DNA of 64,000 bases from Myxococcota bacterium (GTDB lineage: Bacteria; Myxococcota_A; UBA9160; UBA6930). Positions 54,262-62,635 of the stretch are shown here, in pieces; the first letter of the stretch is position 1; each line of letters starts with the position of its first letter. The position numbers and the translations under genes were made by a program. Location: positions 39,628-103,627 of the forward strand of contig JANQFK010000060.1 in the NCBI GenBank assembly GCA_028277885.1, in the 5' to 3' direction. Under the pieces are notes generated by a model. It did no database searches. It was not told the origin of the DNA and saw only the letters and a program-made list of their open reading frames with translations.

Positions 54262-54271
54262 GATGCGCTCC

Positions 54272-55396
54272 ATGGCCGCCCCCACCTCGGTTCCCCACAG
54301 AGCGGTTCCCCACACAGCGGCTTCCCACGCAGCGGCCCTCCACGCAGCCTTCCGCGAGCGGCGAGTCTTCGAGAGCCTCGACGGACTGCGCTGCGCCGCG
54401 GTCCTCGCCGTGATCTGGCACCACACCGCCGGACGCGACGCCGCCCTCGGCCTCGCCGCCACCCAGCGGGGGTTCCTGGGCGTCGACCTCTTCTTCGTGC
54501 TGAGCGGCTTCCTGATCGTCAGCCTGCTGCTGCGCGAGCGCGAGCGCAACGGGCACGTCGACCTCGCCGCCTTCTACGCGCGGCGCTCGCTGCGCATCTT
54601 CCCGCTCTACTACGCGCTGCTGCTCGCCGTGGCGGCGGTCCGCTGGCTCGCGGCGCCGGGCTCCCCCACCAGCGCCCGGTTCTTCGAAGAGCTGCCCTTC
54701 TACCTGACCTACACGTCCAACTGGATCGAGCGCGCCTCGCTGCTGGCGCCGGCCTGGTCCCTGGCCGCCGAGGAGCAGTTCTACCTGCTCTGGCCCCCGG
54801 TCGAGAAGTGGCTCCCGCGCCTGGTCCTGCCGCTCCTGCTCGGCTTCCTGGCGCTCAACCAGGCGCTGAACTTCGGCCTGCTGGGCGAGACCGTGGCGGC
54901 CCACCACGCCCGCCTGGAGATGCTCCAGTCCACCTTCACCCCCATCGGTCTCGGCGTCCTGCTCGCCCACGGCCTCCACCGGCCGCGCGGCTTCGAGGCG
55001 CTCCAGCGCGTCCTCGCCTGGCGCGGGGCGTCCGTGGCCTCGGCGGCGCTGCTGCTCGCGCTGGCCAGCGTCCCGGGCGACATCTCCGGCGCGCCGCGGC
55101 TGGGCGCCCAGCTCGCCATGGCGGCGCTGGTGGCGAGCTGCGTGGTGCGCGAGGACCACGCCCTGGCGCCGCTGCTGCGCTGGGGGCCCGTCGCCCGGGC
55201 GGGCGTCGTGAGCTACGGCCTCTACCTCCTGCACCTGTTCGCCCGGGAGGCCGTGGTGCGCGCCGGGGTGGAGTCGCCCGGGCTCCTCTTCGTCGCCACC
55301 CTCGCGCTCTCCCTCGCCCTCGCCGAGCTGAGCCACCGGGTCCTCGAGTCGCCCTTCCTGCGGCTGAAGCGGCGCTTCCAGAGGCTCGATGACTGA
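54272..55396 (+). CDS. Acyltransferase family 3 membrane protein
   Basis: 374 aa of the OafA/acyltransferase-3 family. Ten or so membrane helices start with LDGLRCAAVLAVIWHHTAGR, with the catalytic-type HH and R. FLGVDLFFVLSGFLIVSLLL, YARRSLRIFPLYYALLLAVA and AEEQFYLLWPPVEKWLPRLV follow. These enzymes O-acylate surface polysaccharides. The N-terminus before the first helix carries a four-copy 15-bp repeat. Its stop overlaps the flippase start by 8 nt. Confidence 0.9.
   Translation: MAAPTSVPHRAVPHTAASHAAALHAAFRERRVFESLDGLRCAAVLAVIWHHTAGRDAALGLAATQRGFLGVDLFFVLSGFLIVSLLLRERERNGHVDLAAFYARRSLRIFPLYYALLLAVAAVRWLAAPGSPTSARFFEELPFYLTYTSNWIERASLLAPAWSLAAEEQFYLLWPPVEKWLPRLVLPLLLGFLALNQALNFGLLGETVAAHHARLEMLQSTFTPIGLGVLLAHGLHRPRGFEALQRVLAWRGASVASAALLLALASVPGDISGAPRLGAQLAMAALVASCVVREDHALAPLLRWGPVARAGVVSYGLYLLHLFAREAVVRAGVESPGLLFVATLALSLALAELSHRVLESPFLRLKRRFQRLDD
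54289..54348 (+). repeat. Four tandem imperfect 15-bp repeats in the acyltransferase gene
   Basis: GGTTCCCCACAGAGC at 54289 is followed by close variants starting at 54304, 54319 and 54334. It encodes VPHRA-VPHTA-ASHAA-ALHAA. In-frame units allow length change without frameshift. Confidence 0.7.
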
Positions 55397-56846
55397 AGGC
55401 TCCCTCGACCGGCGCGCCGGACGCGGCGCGCTCTGGAGCCTGGGTGGCTACGGCGGCGGCCAGGCGATCCGCATGGCGTCGAACCTCGTGCTGACGCGGC
55501 TCCTGGTGCCCGAGCACTTCGGCATCATGCTCGTCGTCAACACCGCGATCCTCGGCGTGCAGCTCTTCACCGAGGTGGGCATCGGCCACAGCATCGTGCA
55601 GAACCGGCGCGGCGACGAGCCGGACTTCCTTCGCACGGCCTGGACCCTCCAGGTGATCCGCGGCCTCTTCCTGTGGGGGGCCCTGTGCGCCCTCGCGGTC
55701 CCGATCGCCGGCTTCTACGGCGACGACCAGCTGCGCTCCCTGCTCCCGGTGGCGGGCCTCACCGCGCTCTTCCAGGGGCTCAACTCGACCCGCATCGCGG
55801 GCTACCGGCGGCGCCTGCGGCTGAAGGCGCTCACGGTGCTCCAGCTCGGCGAGCAGGGCCTCGCCGCGCTGGTGATGATCGCCTGGGCGGCCTTCGAGCC
55901 GAGCGTCTGGGCCCTGGTGGCGGGCGGCGTCGTGGCGAGCTTCGTCGTGATGGCGCTGAGCCACCTCGTCCTCGAGGGACCCCGCGACGGCTTCCGCTTC
56001 GAGGGTGCGGCGACCCGCGAGCTGGTGCGCTTCGGCCGCTGGATCTTCCTCAGCACCTCGGTGCTGTTCGTCGTCAACTACGCGGACCGGCTGATCGTGT
56101 CGAAGCTGGTGAGCCTCGACGTGGCCGGCGTGTACGGCATCGCGGTGATGATCGCCGCGGTCCCCACGGCGGCCCTCGGCGCCTTCGCGACCAACGTCGC
56201 CTTCCCGCTCTTCAGCCAGATCGAGCAGCGCGGCGAGGGGCTGCCCCGGGCGTTCCGGCGCGTCCGCGCGCCGGTGAACGCCGTGGCGGGCTGGGCGATC
56301 TCGGGCCTGCTCGTCGGCGGCCCGGTGGCCGTGAAGCTGCTCTGGACGGAGCCCTACTGGGACGCGGGCTGGATGGTCCAGCTGCTCGCGGCGGGCGTGT
56401 GGCCGGGCGTGATCCTCGTCGCCTCGAACAACGCCGGGCTGCTCGCCCGCGGCCACTCGCGCCTCACCGCCGCCAGCTCCGCGGCCAAGCTCGGCGGGAT
56501 GCTGATCGCCGTGCCGGCGGGCTACGGGCTGCTGGGCCTGCCGGGCCTGATCCTGGGCTTCGCCCTCTCGGAGGTCTGCCGCTACGCCGTCTCCACCTGG
56601 GCGGCGGTCCACTACGGGCTGCGCGACTGGGCCAGCGACCTCGCCCTCACCGCGCGCATCGCCGCCACCGCGCTCGTCGGCCACCTCGGCGTCGGCGTCC
56701 TGGAGGCGGCGGGCAGCCCCGTGGCCGTCTCCGCCGCCGCGGTCCTCGCGTTCGTGACGGCGGCCTGGGCCCCCCTGCTCCTCCCCATCGCGCGCCGGCT
56801 CGCCGACGGCCGCTCGCCCTTCGAGGCCCTCGAGGAGCCCGCGTGA
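55389..56846 (+). CDS. Polysaccharide flippase (Wzx/MOP superfamily)
   Basis: 485 aa from ATG 55389, overlapping the acyltransferase stop. About fourteen membrane helices, beginning with GALWSLGGYGGGQAIRMASN and LVLTRLLVPEHFGIMLVVNT, which is the MOP/Wzx signature. Charged residues on the helices are sparse, as expected. It probably moves lipid-linked repeat units across the membrane. It overlaps the next gene (GTGA). Confidence 0.93.
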   Translation: MTEGSLDRRAGRGALWSLGGYGGGQAIRMASNLVLTRLLVPEHFGIMLVVNTAILGVQLFTEVGIGHSIVQNRRGDEPDFLRTAWTLQVIRGLFLWGALCALAVPIAGFYGDDQLRSLLPVAGLTALFQGLNSTRIAGYRRRLRLKALTVLQLGEQGLAALVMIAWAAFEPSVWALVAGGVVASFVVMALSHLVLEGPRDGFRFEGAATRELVRFGRWIFLSTSVLFVVNYADRLIVSKLVSLDVAGVYGIAVMIAAVPTAALGAFATNVAFPLFSQIEQRGEGLPRAFRRVRAPVNAVAGWAISGLLVGGPVAVKLLWTEPYWDAGWMVQLLAAGVWPGVILVASNNAGLLARGHSRLTAASSAAKLGGMLIAVPAGYGLLGLPGLILGFALSEVCRYAVSTWAAVHYGLRDWASDLALTARIAATALVGHLGVGVLEAAGSPVAVSAAAVLAFVTAAWAPLLLPIARRLADGRSPFEALEEPA

Positions 56847-57640
56847 GCGGGCCCTACCCTGGTCGCGACCCGGAGGACGCAGCGCTGGCCCCCTCCCAGG
56901 ACTCCGTGGACGTCTTCGATCTGTCCCGGCGCGAGGCCGGCTACGACGTCGCCTACGCGTACGACCGCGACGAGGTGCCGGGCATCGTGTGCGACGCGAT
57001 CCCGCGCGGCGCCCGGGTGCTCGACGTGGGCTGCGGCGGGGGCGGCCTCGCGCGGCTGCTCCGGGACCACAACGGCTGCGACGTGGTGGGGGTGGAGCCC
57101 GACCCGCGGCGCGCGGCACTCGCCCGGGAGCGGGGGCTCGAGGTGATCGAGGCTCCCTTCGGCCCCGGCTTCCACGCGCCGGGCGCTCCCTTCGACGCCG
57201 TCTGCTTCCTCGACGTGCTCGAGCACGTCGTGGATCCCCGGGAGGCGCTGCGCAGCGCCGCGGCCCTGCTGGGCCCGGACGGCCGGATCGTCGCGTCGGT
57301 CCCCAACGTCGCCCACTGGCAGCTGCGCCTGCGCCTGCTGCGCGGACGCTTCGACTACACCCCCACGGGCCTCATGGACTACACGCACCTGCGCTGGTTC
57401 ACCCGCGCCAGCCTGGCGCGGCTGCTGGCGAGCGCGGACCTCGCCCTCGTCCACGAGGCCCACGCCGTGGGGGCGTGGCTCGACGCCTACCGCCGGCTGC
57501 CGGCCCGGGCGCGCGGCCCCCTGCTCCGGCGCCTCGTGCGCCGGCTCCCGGGGCTGTTCGCCAGCCAGATCGTGGTGAGCGCCGCGCCGGCGGGTGGCAG
57601 CGGCGACGCGACCGCGCTCAGCTCGCCCCGCGGCGGCTGA
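56843..57640 (+). CDS. Class I SAM methyltransferase
   Basis: 265 aa from GTG 56843. The SAM motif RVLDVGCGGGGLARLLRDHN, the VVGVEPDP acidic loop, FDAVCFLDVLEHVVDP and IVASVPNVAHWQLRLRLLRG give a sugar or small-molecule methyltransferase. A C-terminal extension follows (LVHEAHAVGAWLDAYRRLP). It is coupled to the flippase and likely decorates the repeat unit. Its 3' end overlaps the convergent sugar transferase by 23 nt. Confidence 0.9.
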   Translation: MSGPYPGRDPEDAALAPSQDSVDVFDLSRREAGYDVAYAYDRDEVPGIVCDAIPRGARVLDVGCGGGGLARLLRDHNGCDVVGVEPDPRRAALARERGLEVIEAPFGPGFHAPGAPFDAVCFLDVLEHVVDPREALRSAAALLGPDGRIVASVPNVAHWQLRLRLLRGRFDYTPTGLMDYTHLRWFTRASLARLLASADLALVHEAHAVGAWLDAYRRLPARARGPLLRRLVRRLPGLFASQIVVSAAPAGGSGDATALSSPRGG

Positions 57641-59024
57641 AGATCGCCGGCACGGTCCGCGCGATCAGGACGAGGTCGCTGCGCAGGGACCAGCCGTCGA
57701 TGTACTCGAGGTCGAGCCGCACCCACTCCTCGAAGCCGATGTGGTTGCGGCCGCTCACCTGCCACAGGCAGGTGAGGCCCGGGCGCATGGAGAGGCGGCG
57801 CCACTGGGTGCCGGCGTACTGCTCCACCTCGCCGGGGACGGGCGGGCGCGGACCCACCAGGCTCATGTCGCCCTTCAGGACGTTCCAGAGCTGGGGCAGC
57901 TCGTCGATGCTCCAGCGGCGCAGGAAGCGGCCCACGGGCGTGATGCGCGGGTCGTCGCGGATCTTGAACACCGGGCCGTCCATCTCGTTCAGGTGGCGGA
58001 GCTCCTCGAGGCGCGCCGGGGCGTCGTCCACCATGGTGCGCAGCTTGAGCATCTCGAAGCGGCGCCGGTTCAGGCCGCAGCGGATCTGCCGGAACAGGAG
58101 CGGTCCGGGCGAGGTCGCCTTCACGAGGATCGCCGCGACCACGAGCAGCGGCGCGGTGGCGACCAGCAGGGCGGCGGACCCGATCACGTCGAGCCCCCGC
58201 TTCACGGCCAGCTGGGTGCGGCTGTGGTGCACCGGCGCGAAGGAGAGCGCGTGCAGGTCGCCGAAGGGTGCGACGGTGGGGGGAGGCAGGCGATCGCCGA
58301 AGACGTCGGAGAGCAGGGTGACGGGCACGCCGATCCGCGCGCACTCCCCGACCACCCCGTCGAGGGAGACCAGCGCCGAGCGCGAGCAGGCGAGGATCAC
58401 CTCGTCGATGGCCTCGGCGCGCAGCAGCGCCGGAAAGTCGGCGAGCTTGTGGATGCGCTGCCCGGGCACTCGGGGGTCCGCGTCCGCGTCGCCGTCGTCG
58501 ACGAAGCCCACGATCCGCAGGCCCCACTCCGGGTGCTCGGCCAGGATGCCCTGGACCACCTGGGCGCGGGGTCCGGTGCCGACCACGAGCAGGTTGCGGT
58601 AGTTGCGACCGGCCCGGCGCATCATGCGCAGCCCCGAGAAGAGCACCAGCCGCACCGCCGCCAGGGCGGCGAGCTGCGCGGCCGCGCACGCCGCCGGGAA
58701 CCACGGCGGTGCCGGGAGCGCCAGCGCGAACGCGCTCGCGCTCAGCACGAGGGTGATGACGACGCCGGCGGCGAGCAGGCGCAGTGCGACGCGCACCAGG
58801 CTGCCGCGCCGCAGCGACGTGTAGAGGTTCAGGTTCTGGAGGGTGAGGGGCCAGGCGAGGCAGCTGATGAGTCCCAGGACGAGTGCGGCGGAGTGCAGGT
58901 CCGGTGAGAGCTCGACCGCGCCTCCGGGCAGCGCCTGGCCGAGCCACACGTAGATGGATGCGGCCAGCACGACGTCGAGGAGCAGGAGGAGGGTGCGGAG
59001 TCCGGTGAGGTGATCGCGCAGCAC
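57618..59024 (-). CDS. Undecaprenyl-phosphate sugar phosphotransferase (WcaJ/PssY type)
   Basis: About 468 aa from GTG 59024; an upstream TTG at 59069 would add 15 residues. Five N-terminal membrane helices precede a CoA-binding-like domain (NLLVVGTGPRAQVVQGILAE). The catalytic part carries KRGLDVIGSAALLVATAPLL, the FEMLKLRTMVDDA loop, RVTPVGRFLRRWSIDELPQL-like motif and MSLVGPRPPVPGEVEQY. It starts polymer synthesis by moving hexose-1-phosphate to undecaprenyl phosphate. It is the initiating enzyme of the cluster. Confidence 0.93.
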   Translation of the reverse strand: MLRDHLTGLRTLLLLLDVVLAASIYVWLGQALPGGAVELSPDLHSAALVLGLISCLAWPLTLQNLNLYTSLRRGSLVRVALRLLAAGVVITLVLSASAFALALPAPPWFPAACAAAQLAALAAVRLVLFSGLRMMRRAGRNYRNLLVVGTGPRAQVVQGILAEHPEWGLRIVGFVDDGDADADPRVPGQRIHKLADFPALLRAEAIDEVILACSRSALVSLDGVVGECARIGVPVTLLSDVFGDRLPPPTVAPFGDLHALSFAPVHHSRTQLAVKRGLDVIGSAALLVATAPLLVVAAILVKATSPGPLLFRQIRCGLNRRRFEMLKLRTMVDDAPARLEELRHLNEMDGPVFKIRDDPRITPVGRFLRRWSIDELPQLWNVLKGDMSLVGPRPPVPGEVEQYAGTQWRRLSMRPGLTCLWQVSGRNHIGFEEWVRLDLEYIDGWSLRSDLVLIARTVPAIFSRRGAS

Positions 59025-59115
59025 TGGAGCAGGATCCTCGGGTTCGGGCGGCGTGCAGCTGGGACGCAAGTTCGGCGCGGGAATTCACCGTCAGGTAGCA
59101 AAATGTGAGGTCTTT

Positions 59116-60480
59116 TTACCCCTCTCTTTGGGTGGTTCCTGGTAGGTGCTGCCCTGTAGCCCGGGGCCCGGCCCCGGTCGGATCCGGAAGCGGCATGCCG
59201 AAGTCGGGCTTCGAGTCCCGGCGACCGAGCACCCACCGGTACACCTCGAAGGTCTGACGGGCCTTGGCCTCCCAGGTGAACAGGCGGCGCGCCCGCTCCC
59301 GCCCACGCTCGCCGAGGCGACACAGCGCGCCGGGGTCGTCCGCCAGTGCCGCGAGGCGCTCACGCAGGCGCTCGACGATCTGCGTCCGGCTACCCAGGGG
59401 GATCGCGAACCCCGTGCCCTCGCTGACGAGCTCGGCGGGCCCGCCGTAGTCGACCACCACGGGGACCAGTCCGAGCGCCATGGCCTCGAGCACCACGGCC
59501 CCGCCGAACTCCCGCACGCTCGGGAAGGCCAGCACCCGCGACTCGACCAGCCGGTGCTGGAGGCGGGCGTGGTCGATGGCGCCGTCGCAGCGAACGCCGG
59601 CCGCGATCCCCTGGCGCTCGACCAGCGCGCGGAGCCGGGGGAGCTCGGGGCCGTCCCCGATCACGTCCACCACGACCCGGCCGGCCCGGATCAGCGGCGC
59701 CGCCGCCTCGAGCAGCATGTCGGCGCCCTTGTAGGGGACCAGCCGGCCGAGGAAGGCCACGGGCAGCGGGCCCCGGACGGGGCCTGCCACGCTGCGGTGG
59801 AAGCGGCTGGCGTCGACGCCGTTCTCGGGGATGTAGACGCAGCGCTGGTGGTAGCCCTGCAGCTGGCGCCAGGTCTCCCGGGAGCCCACGATGGTGCAGG
59901 CCGCGCTGGCCCGGGTGCGGCGGTGGCCGGGCAGGATGCGGTGGGCGCCGCGCACGTAGGAGAGCCACTCGCGCTCGCGGCGCCGGACCGAGCCGAAGCC
60001 CGGCGGCCAGGCGATCCCGCCGTTGAGCGGCCCCCAGACGAAGGGGACGCCGGCCTCGGCGCAGCGGCGTGCCATCGGGCTCGGCGTGGTCGGGCTCAGC
60101 GGCGTGAGGCGGTGGACCAGGTCGAACTCGCCGGCCCGGATCCGCTCGCCGAAGCGCCGCCAGACCCGGGCCTCGAACTCGTAGTACCACAGGCTCGAGG
60201 CCGCCTGGACCCAGGTCCAGCCCTTCTCCTCGCCGCCGCGGATGCGGTTCGCGATGCGGTAGAGCGGCGCCGCGAGGCGCTCGCTGTCGATGGCGGTGAA
60301 GTCCTCGCCCTCGCGGAGGCCCGCGCGCAGGATGCTCTCGCGGTTCCGGATCTGCGTGACCAGGTGCCCGTCGACGTGGGCGGCGAGCGCGCGGGCGTGG
60401 GCCCAGCCCTCGAAGGGCACGCTCGTCCACTCGGGGTTGGCCATCTCGTTGAGGAGCAGGACGCGGGGGGTGGGCTCCAT
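59116..60480 (-). CDS. Family 4 glycosyltransferase
   Basis: 454 aa from ATG 60480. The GT-B fold shows RVLLLNEMANPEWTSVPFEG, YIPENGVDASRFHRSVAGPV, PVAFLGRLVPYKGADMLLEA and the EFGGAVVLEAMALGLVPVVV nucleotide-binding motif with Glu. It is upstream of, and on the same strand as, the sugar phosphotransferase, with 46 nt between. It probably adds a sugar to the lipid-linked unit. Confidence 0.9.
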   Translation of the reverse strand: MEPTPRVLLLNEMANPEWTSVPFEGWAHARALAAHVDGHLVTQIRNRESILRAGLREGEDFTAIDSERLAAPLYRIANRIRGGEEKGWTWVQAASSLWYYEFEARVWRRFGERIRAGEFDLVHRLTPLSPTTPSPMARRCAEAGVPFVWGPLNGGIAWPPGFGSVRRREREWLSYVRGAHRILPGHRRTRASAACTIVGSRETWRQLQGYHQRCVYIPENGVDASRFHRSVAGPVRGPLPVAFLGRLVPYKGADMLLEAAAPLIRAGRVVVDVIGDGPELPRLRALVERQGIAAGVRCDGAIDHARLQHRLVESRVLAFPSVREFGGAVVLEAMALGLVPVVVDYGGPAELVSEGTGFAIPLGSRTQIVERLRERLAALADDPGALCRLGERGRERARRLFTWEAKARQTFEVYRWVLGRRDSKPDFGMPLPDPTGAGPRATGQHLPGTTQREG

Positions 60481-60544
60481 GGGGCCCGAGCACTCTAGTC
60501 GAGACCCCGTGGGGCCGCTGGAGCCCCAGCGTCTGAATCGATCG

Positions 60545-60573
60545 TTGAGTGGCTCCGTCGGTGGACCTATGCT
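60545..60573 (+). promoter_or_regulatory. Candidate sigma-70-type promoter for wecG-like operon
   Basis: TTGAGT (60545-60550), 17-nt spacer, TATGCT (60568-60573). It is in the 144-bp divergent gap and predicts a start about 45 nt before ATG 60625. Confidence 0.45.
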
Positions 60574-60624
60574 GCTGCGTTCCCCGGTCGGTGCCGAGGG
60601 CACCGGAGCCGTCTCGCGCCTGCC

Positions 60625-61434
60625 ATGAGCCCCCCCTGCAACCGATCGGACCCGAGCCGGCGAGAGCGCGACGACGACCGGGTCGCCGTGCTCGGGCTGG
60701 CCTTCGACCGCGTGACCCAGGAGGCGCTGGTCGACCGCATCGCGGAGCTCGTGCGGTCGGGCGACGGCCACTGGGTCCTGACCGCGAACGTGCAGCACGT
60801 GGGCGAGGCGGCCCGGAACCCCGCCCTCGGCGAGGTGCTCCGCACCGCCGACGTCGTGACCGCGGACGGCATGCCGATCCTGTGGGCCGCGCGCCTGCGC
60901 GGCGACCCGCTTCCCGAGCGCGTGACCGGCGCCGACCTGGTGGTGCCCCTGGCCCGGCGCTGCGCCGAGGAGGGCTGGCGCCTGTTCCTGGCCGGGGGCG
61001 CGCCGGGCGTGGCCGAGAGGCTCGCGGAGCGGCTCGTCGCCGAGGCCCCGGGGCTCGCCATCGTGGGCACCGCCACGCCACCCCACCTCGAGTTCGACGC
61101 GCTGATGGCCTCCGAGGAGAATGCGGCGCTGGTCGAGCGGATCCGCGCCGCGCGGCCCGAGGTGCTGCTCCTGGCCCTGGGGACGCCGAAGCAGGAGCGC
61201 TGGATCGCCGCCCACGTCGGGCGCCTGGGCGTCCCCGTCGCGGTGGGGGTGGGGGCCGCCTTCGACTTCCTGGTGGGCGGGCAGCGGCGCGCCCCGCGCT
61301 GGATGCGGGCCGCGGGCGCGGAGTGGCTGCACCGCGCCGTCTCCCAGCCGCGCCGGCTGGTTCCCCGCTACGCGCGCAACGGCCTGACCCTGATGCGCCT
61401 GCTGCCGCGCGAGCTGCGGCGGCCCCGGCCCTAG
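60625..61434 (+). CDS. WecG/TagA/CpsF-family glycosyltransferase
   Basis: 269 aa with the family core: VAVLGLAFDRVTQEALVDRI, HWVLTANVQHVGEAARNP, ADVVTADGMPILWAARL, RVTGADLVVPL and LLALGTPKQERWIAAHVGR. This group transfers N-acetylmannosamine-type sugars to lipid-linked acceptors. It starts just after a candidate promoter and is followed after 4 nt by a GT2 gene. Confidence 0.93.
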   Translation: MSPPCNRSDPSRRERDDDRVAVLGLAFDRVTQEALVDRIAELVRSGDGHWVLTANVQHVGEAARNPALGEVLRTADVVTADGMPILWAARLRGDPLPERVTGADLVVPLARRCAEEGWRLFLAGGAPGVAERLAERLVAEAPGLAIVGTATPPHLEFDALMASEENAALVERIRAARPEVLLLALGTPKQERWIAAHVGRLGVPVAVGVGAAFDFLVGGQRRAPRWMRAAGAEWLHRAVSQPRRLVPRYARNGLTLMRLLPRELRRPRP

Positions 61435-61438
61435 GGGC

Positions 61439-62635
61439 GTGCCGATCCTCGAGACGGCCCTGGCGGGGCTCGCACTGGTGCTGGCCGTGCCCTCCGCCAT
61501 GCTGCTGCTCGAGTGCGTGGCCGCGGCGCTCGTCGACGCGGACCGCGGCGAGGACCCGGCGCTCGCCCGCGCCGCGAGGCCGCCGGTCGTCGTGCTGATG
61601 CCGGCCCACGACGAGGCGGACGGGATCGGCGCCGCGCTGGCGGGCCTGCGCGCCCAGCTCGCGCCCGGGGACCGGCTGCTCGTCGTGGCCGACAACTGTC
61701 GGGACGCCACGGCCCGGCGGGCGCGGGAGGCCGGCGCCGAGGTGCTGGAGCGCGCGGACCCGACGCGACGCGGCAAGGGCTTCGCCCTCGCCCACGGGCT
61801 CGCGCGGCTGGCCGTCGAGTGCCCGGACGCCGTCGTGGTGATCGTCGACGCCGACTGCCGTTGCGAGCCGGGGAGCGTGGAGGCCCTGGCGAGGAGCGTC
61901 GTCGCCCACGGCGCGCCCGCCCAGGCCTGCTACCTGCTCGCGGCTCCGCGGACCGCGAGCCCGGGGGCCGCCCTCTCCGCCTTCGCGCTGCTGCTGCGCA
62001 ACCGCGTGCGTCCCCTCGGCCTCGCCGCCCTCGGCCTGCCGTGTCCGCTGTTCGGGTCGGGGATGGCGGCACCGGTCGAGCTCCTCGCCCGGCATCCCCA
62101 GCGCGGGGCCAGCCTGGTGGAGGACCTCGAGCTCGGCATCGACCTCGCCGTGGCCGGCCACGCGCCGCGCTTCGTGCCCGGTGCCCGGGTGACCAGCGTG
62201 CTGCCGGCGGATCGCGAGGCGGCGCGGGGGCAGCGGCGGCGCTGGGAGCACGGCCACCTCCAGGCCCTGGCCCGGGGCGTGCCGCGGCTGCTGGCGGCGG
62301 CCCTGCGTCGGCGCCGCCTCGCTCCACTGGCGTTGGGGCTCGACCTCTGGATCCCGCCCCTCTCGCTCCTCGTCCTCGCCGAGGTGGGCCTCGCGCTGGC
62401 GGGCCTGCTCCGGATCGCGGCCGGCGGGTCCGCGGCGAGCCTCGTCGCCGCGCTCGCCTGCCTGGCGGCCACGGGCGCCGCGGTCGCCCTGGCCTGGGCG
62501 CGCTTCGGGCGCCAGGTCGCGTCGGCCTCCCAGCTGCTGCGCGCACCCGCCTACGCGCTGGGCAAGCTCCCGGTCTACGTCGGCTTCCTGCTGCGCCGTC
62601 AGCGCGAGTGGGTGCGCACGCGCCGGGACGGCTGA
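61439..62635 (+). CDS. Family 2 glycosyltransferase, membrane
   Basis: 398 aa from GTG 61439. A hydrophobic N-terminal helix precedes the GT-A domain (VVVLMPAHDEADGIGAALAG, LLVVADNCRDATARRARE, VVVIVDADCRCEPGSVEALA). Further motifs are SLVEDLELGIDLAVAGHAPR and GQRRRWEHGHLQAL, the QxxRW-like acceptor segment of processive GT2 enzymes. C-terminal membrane helices follow. It could polymerise or extend the polysaccharide. The last 37 nt overlap the convergent O-antigen ligase gene. Confidence 0.88.
   Translation: MPILETALAGLALVLAVPSAMLLLECVAAALVDADRGEDPALARAARPPVVVLMPAHDEADGIGAALAGLRAQLAPGDRLLVVADNCRDATARRAREAGAEVLERADPTRRGKGFALAHGLARLAVECPDAVVVIVDADCRCEPGSVEALARSVVAHGAPAQACYLLAAPRTASPGAALSAFALLLRNRVRPLGLAALGLPCPLFGSGMAAPVELLARHPQRGASLVEDLELGIDLAVAGHAPRFVPGARVTSVLPADREAARGQRRRWEHGHLQALARGVPRLLAAALRRRRLAPLALGLDLWIPPLSLLVLAEVGLALAGLLRIAAGGSAASLVAALACLAATGAAVALAWARFGRQVASASQLLRAPAYALGKLPVYVGFLLRRQREWVRTRRDG

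Noticed and set aside
59050..59125. T-rich stretch as an intrinsic terminator after the GT4 gene
   Set aside because: The T-run is not preceded by a stable stem on the relevant strand, so it was not called a terminator.
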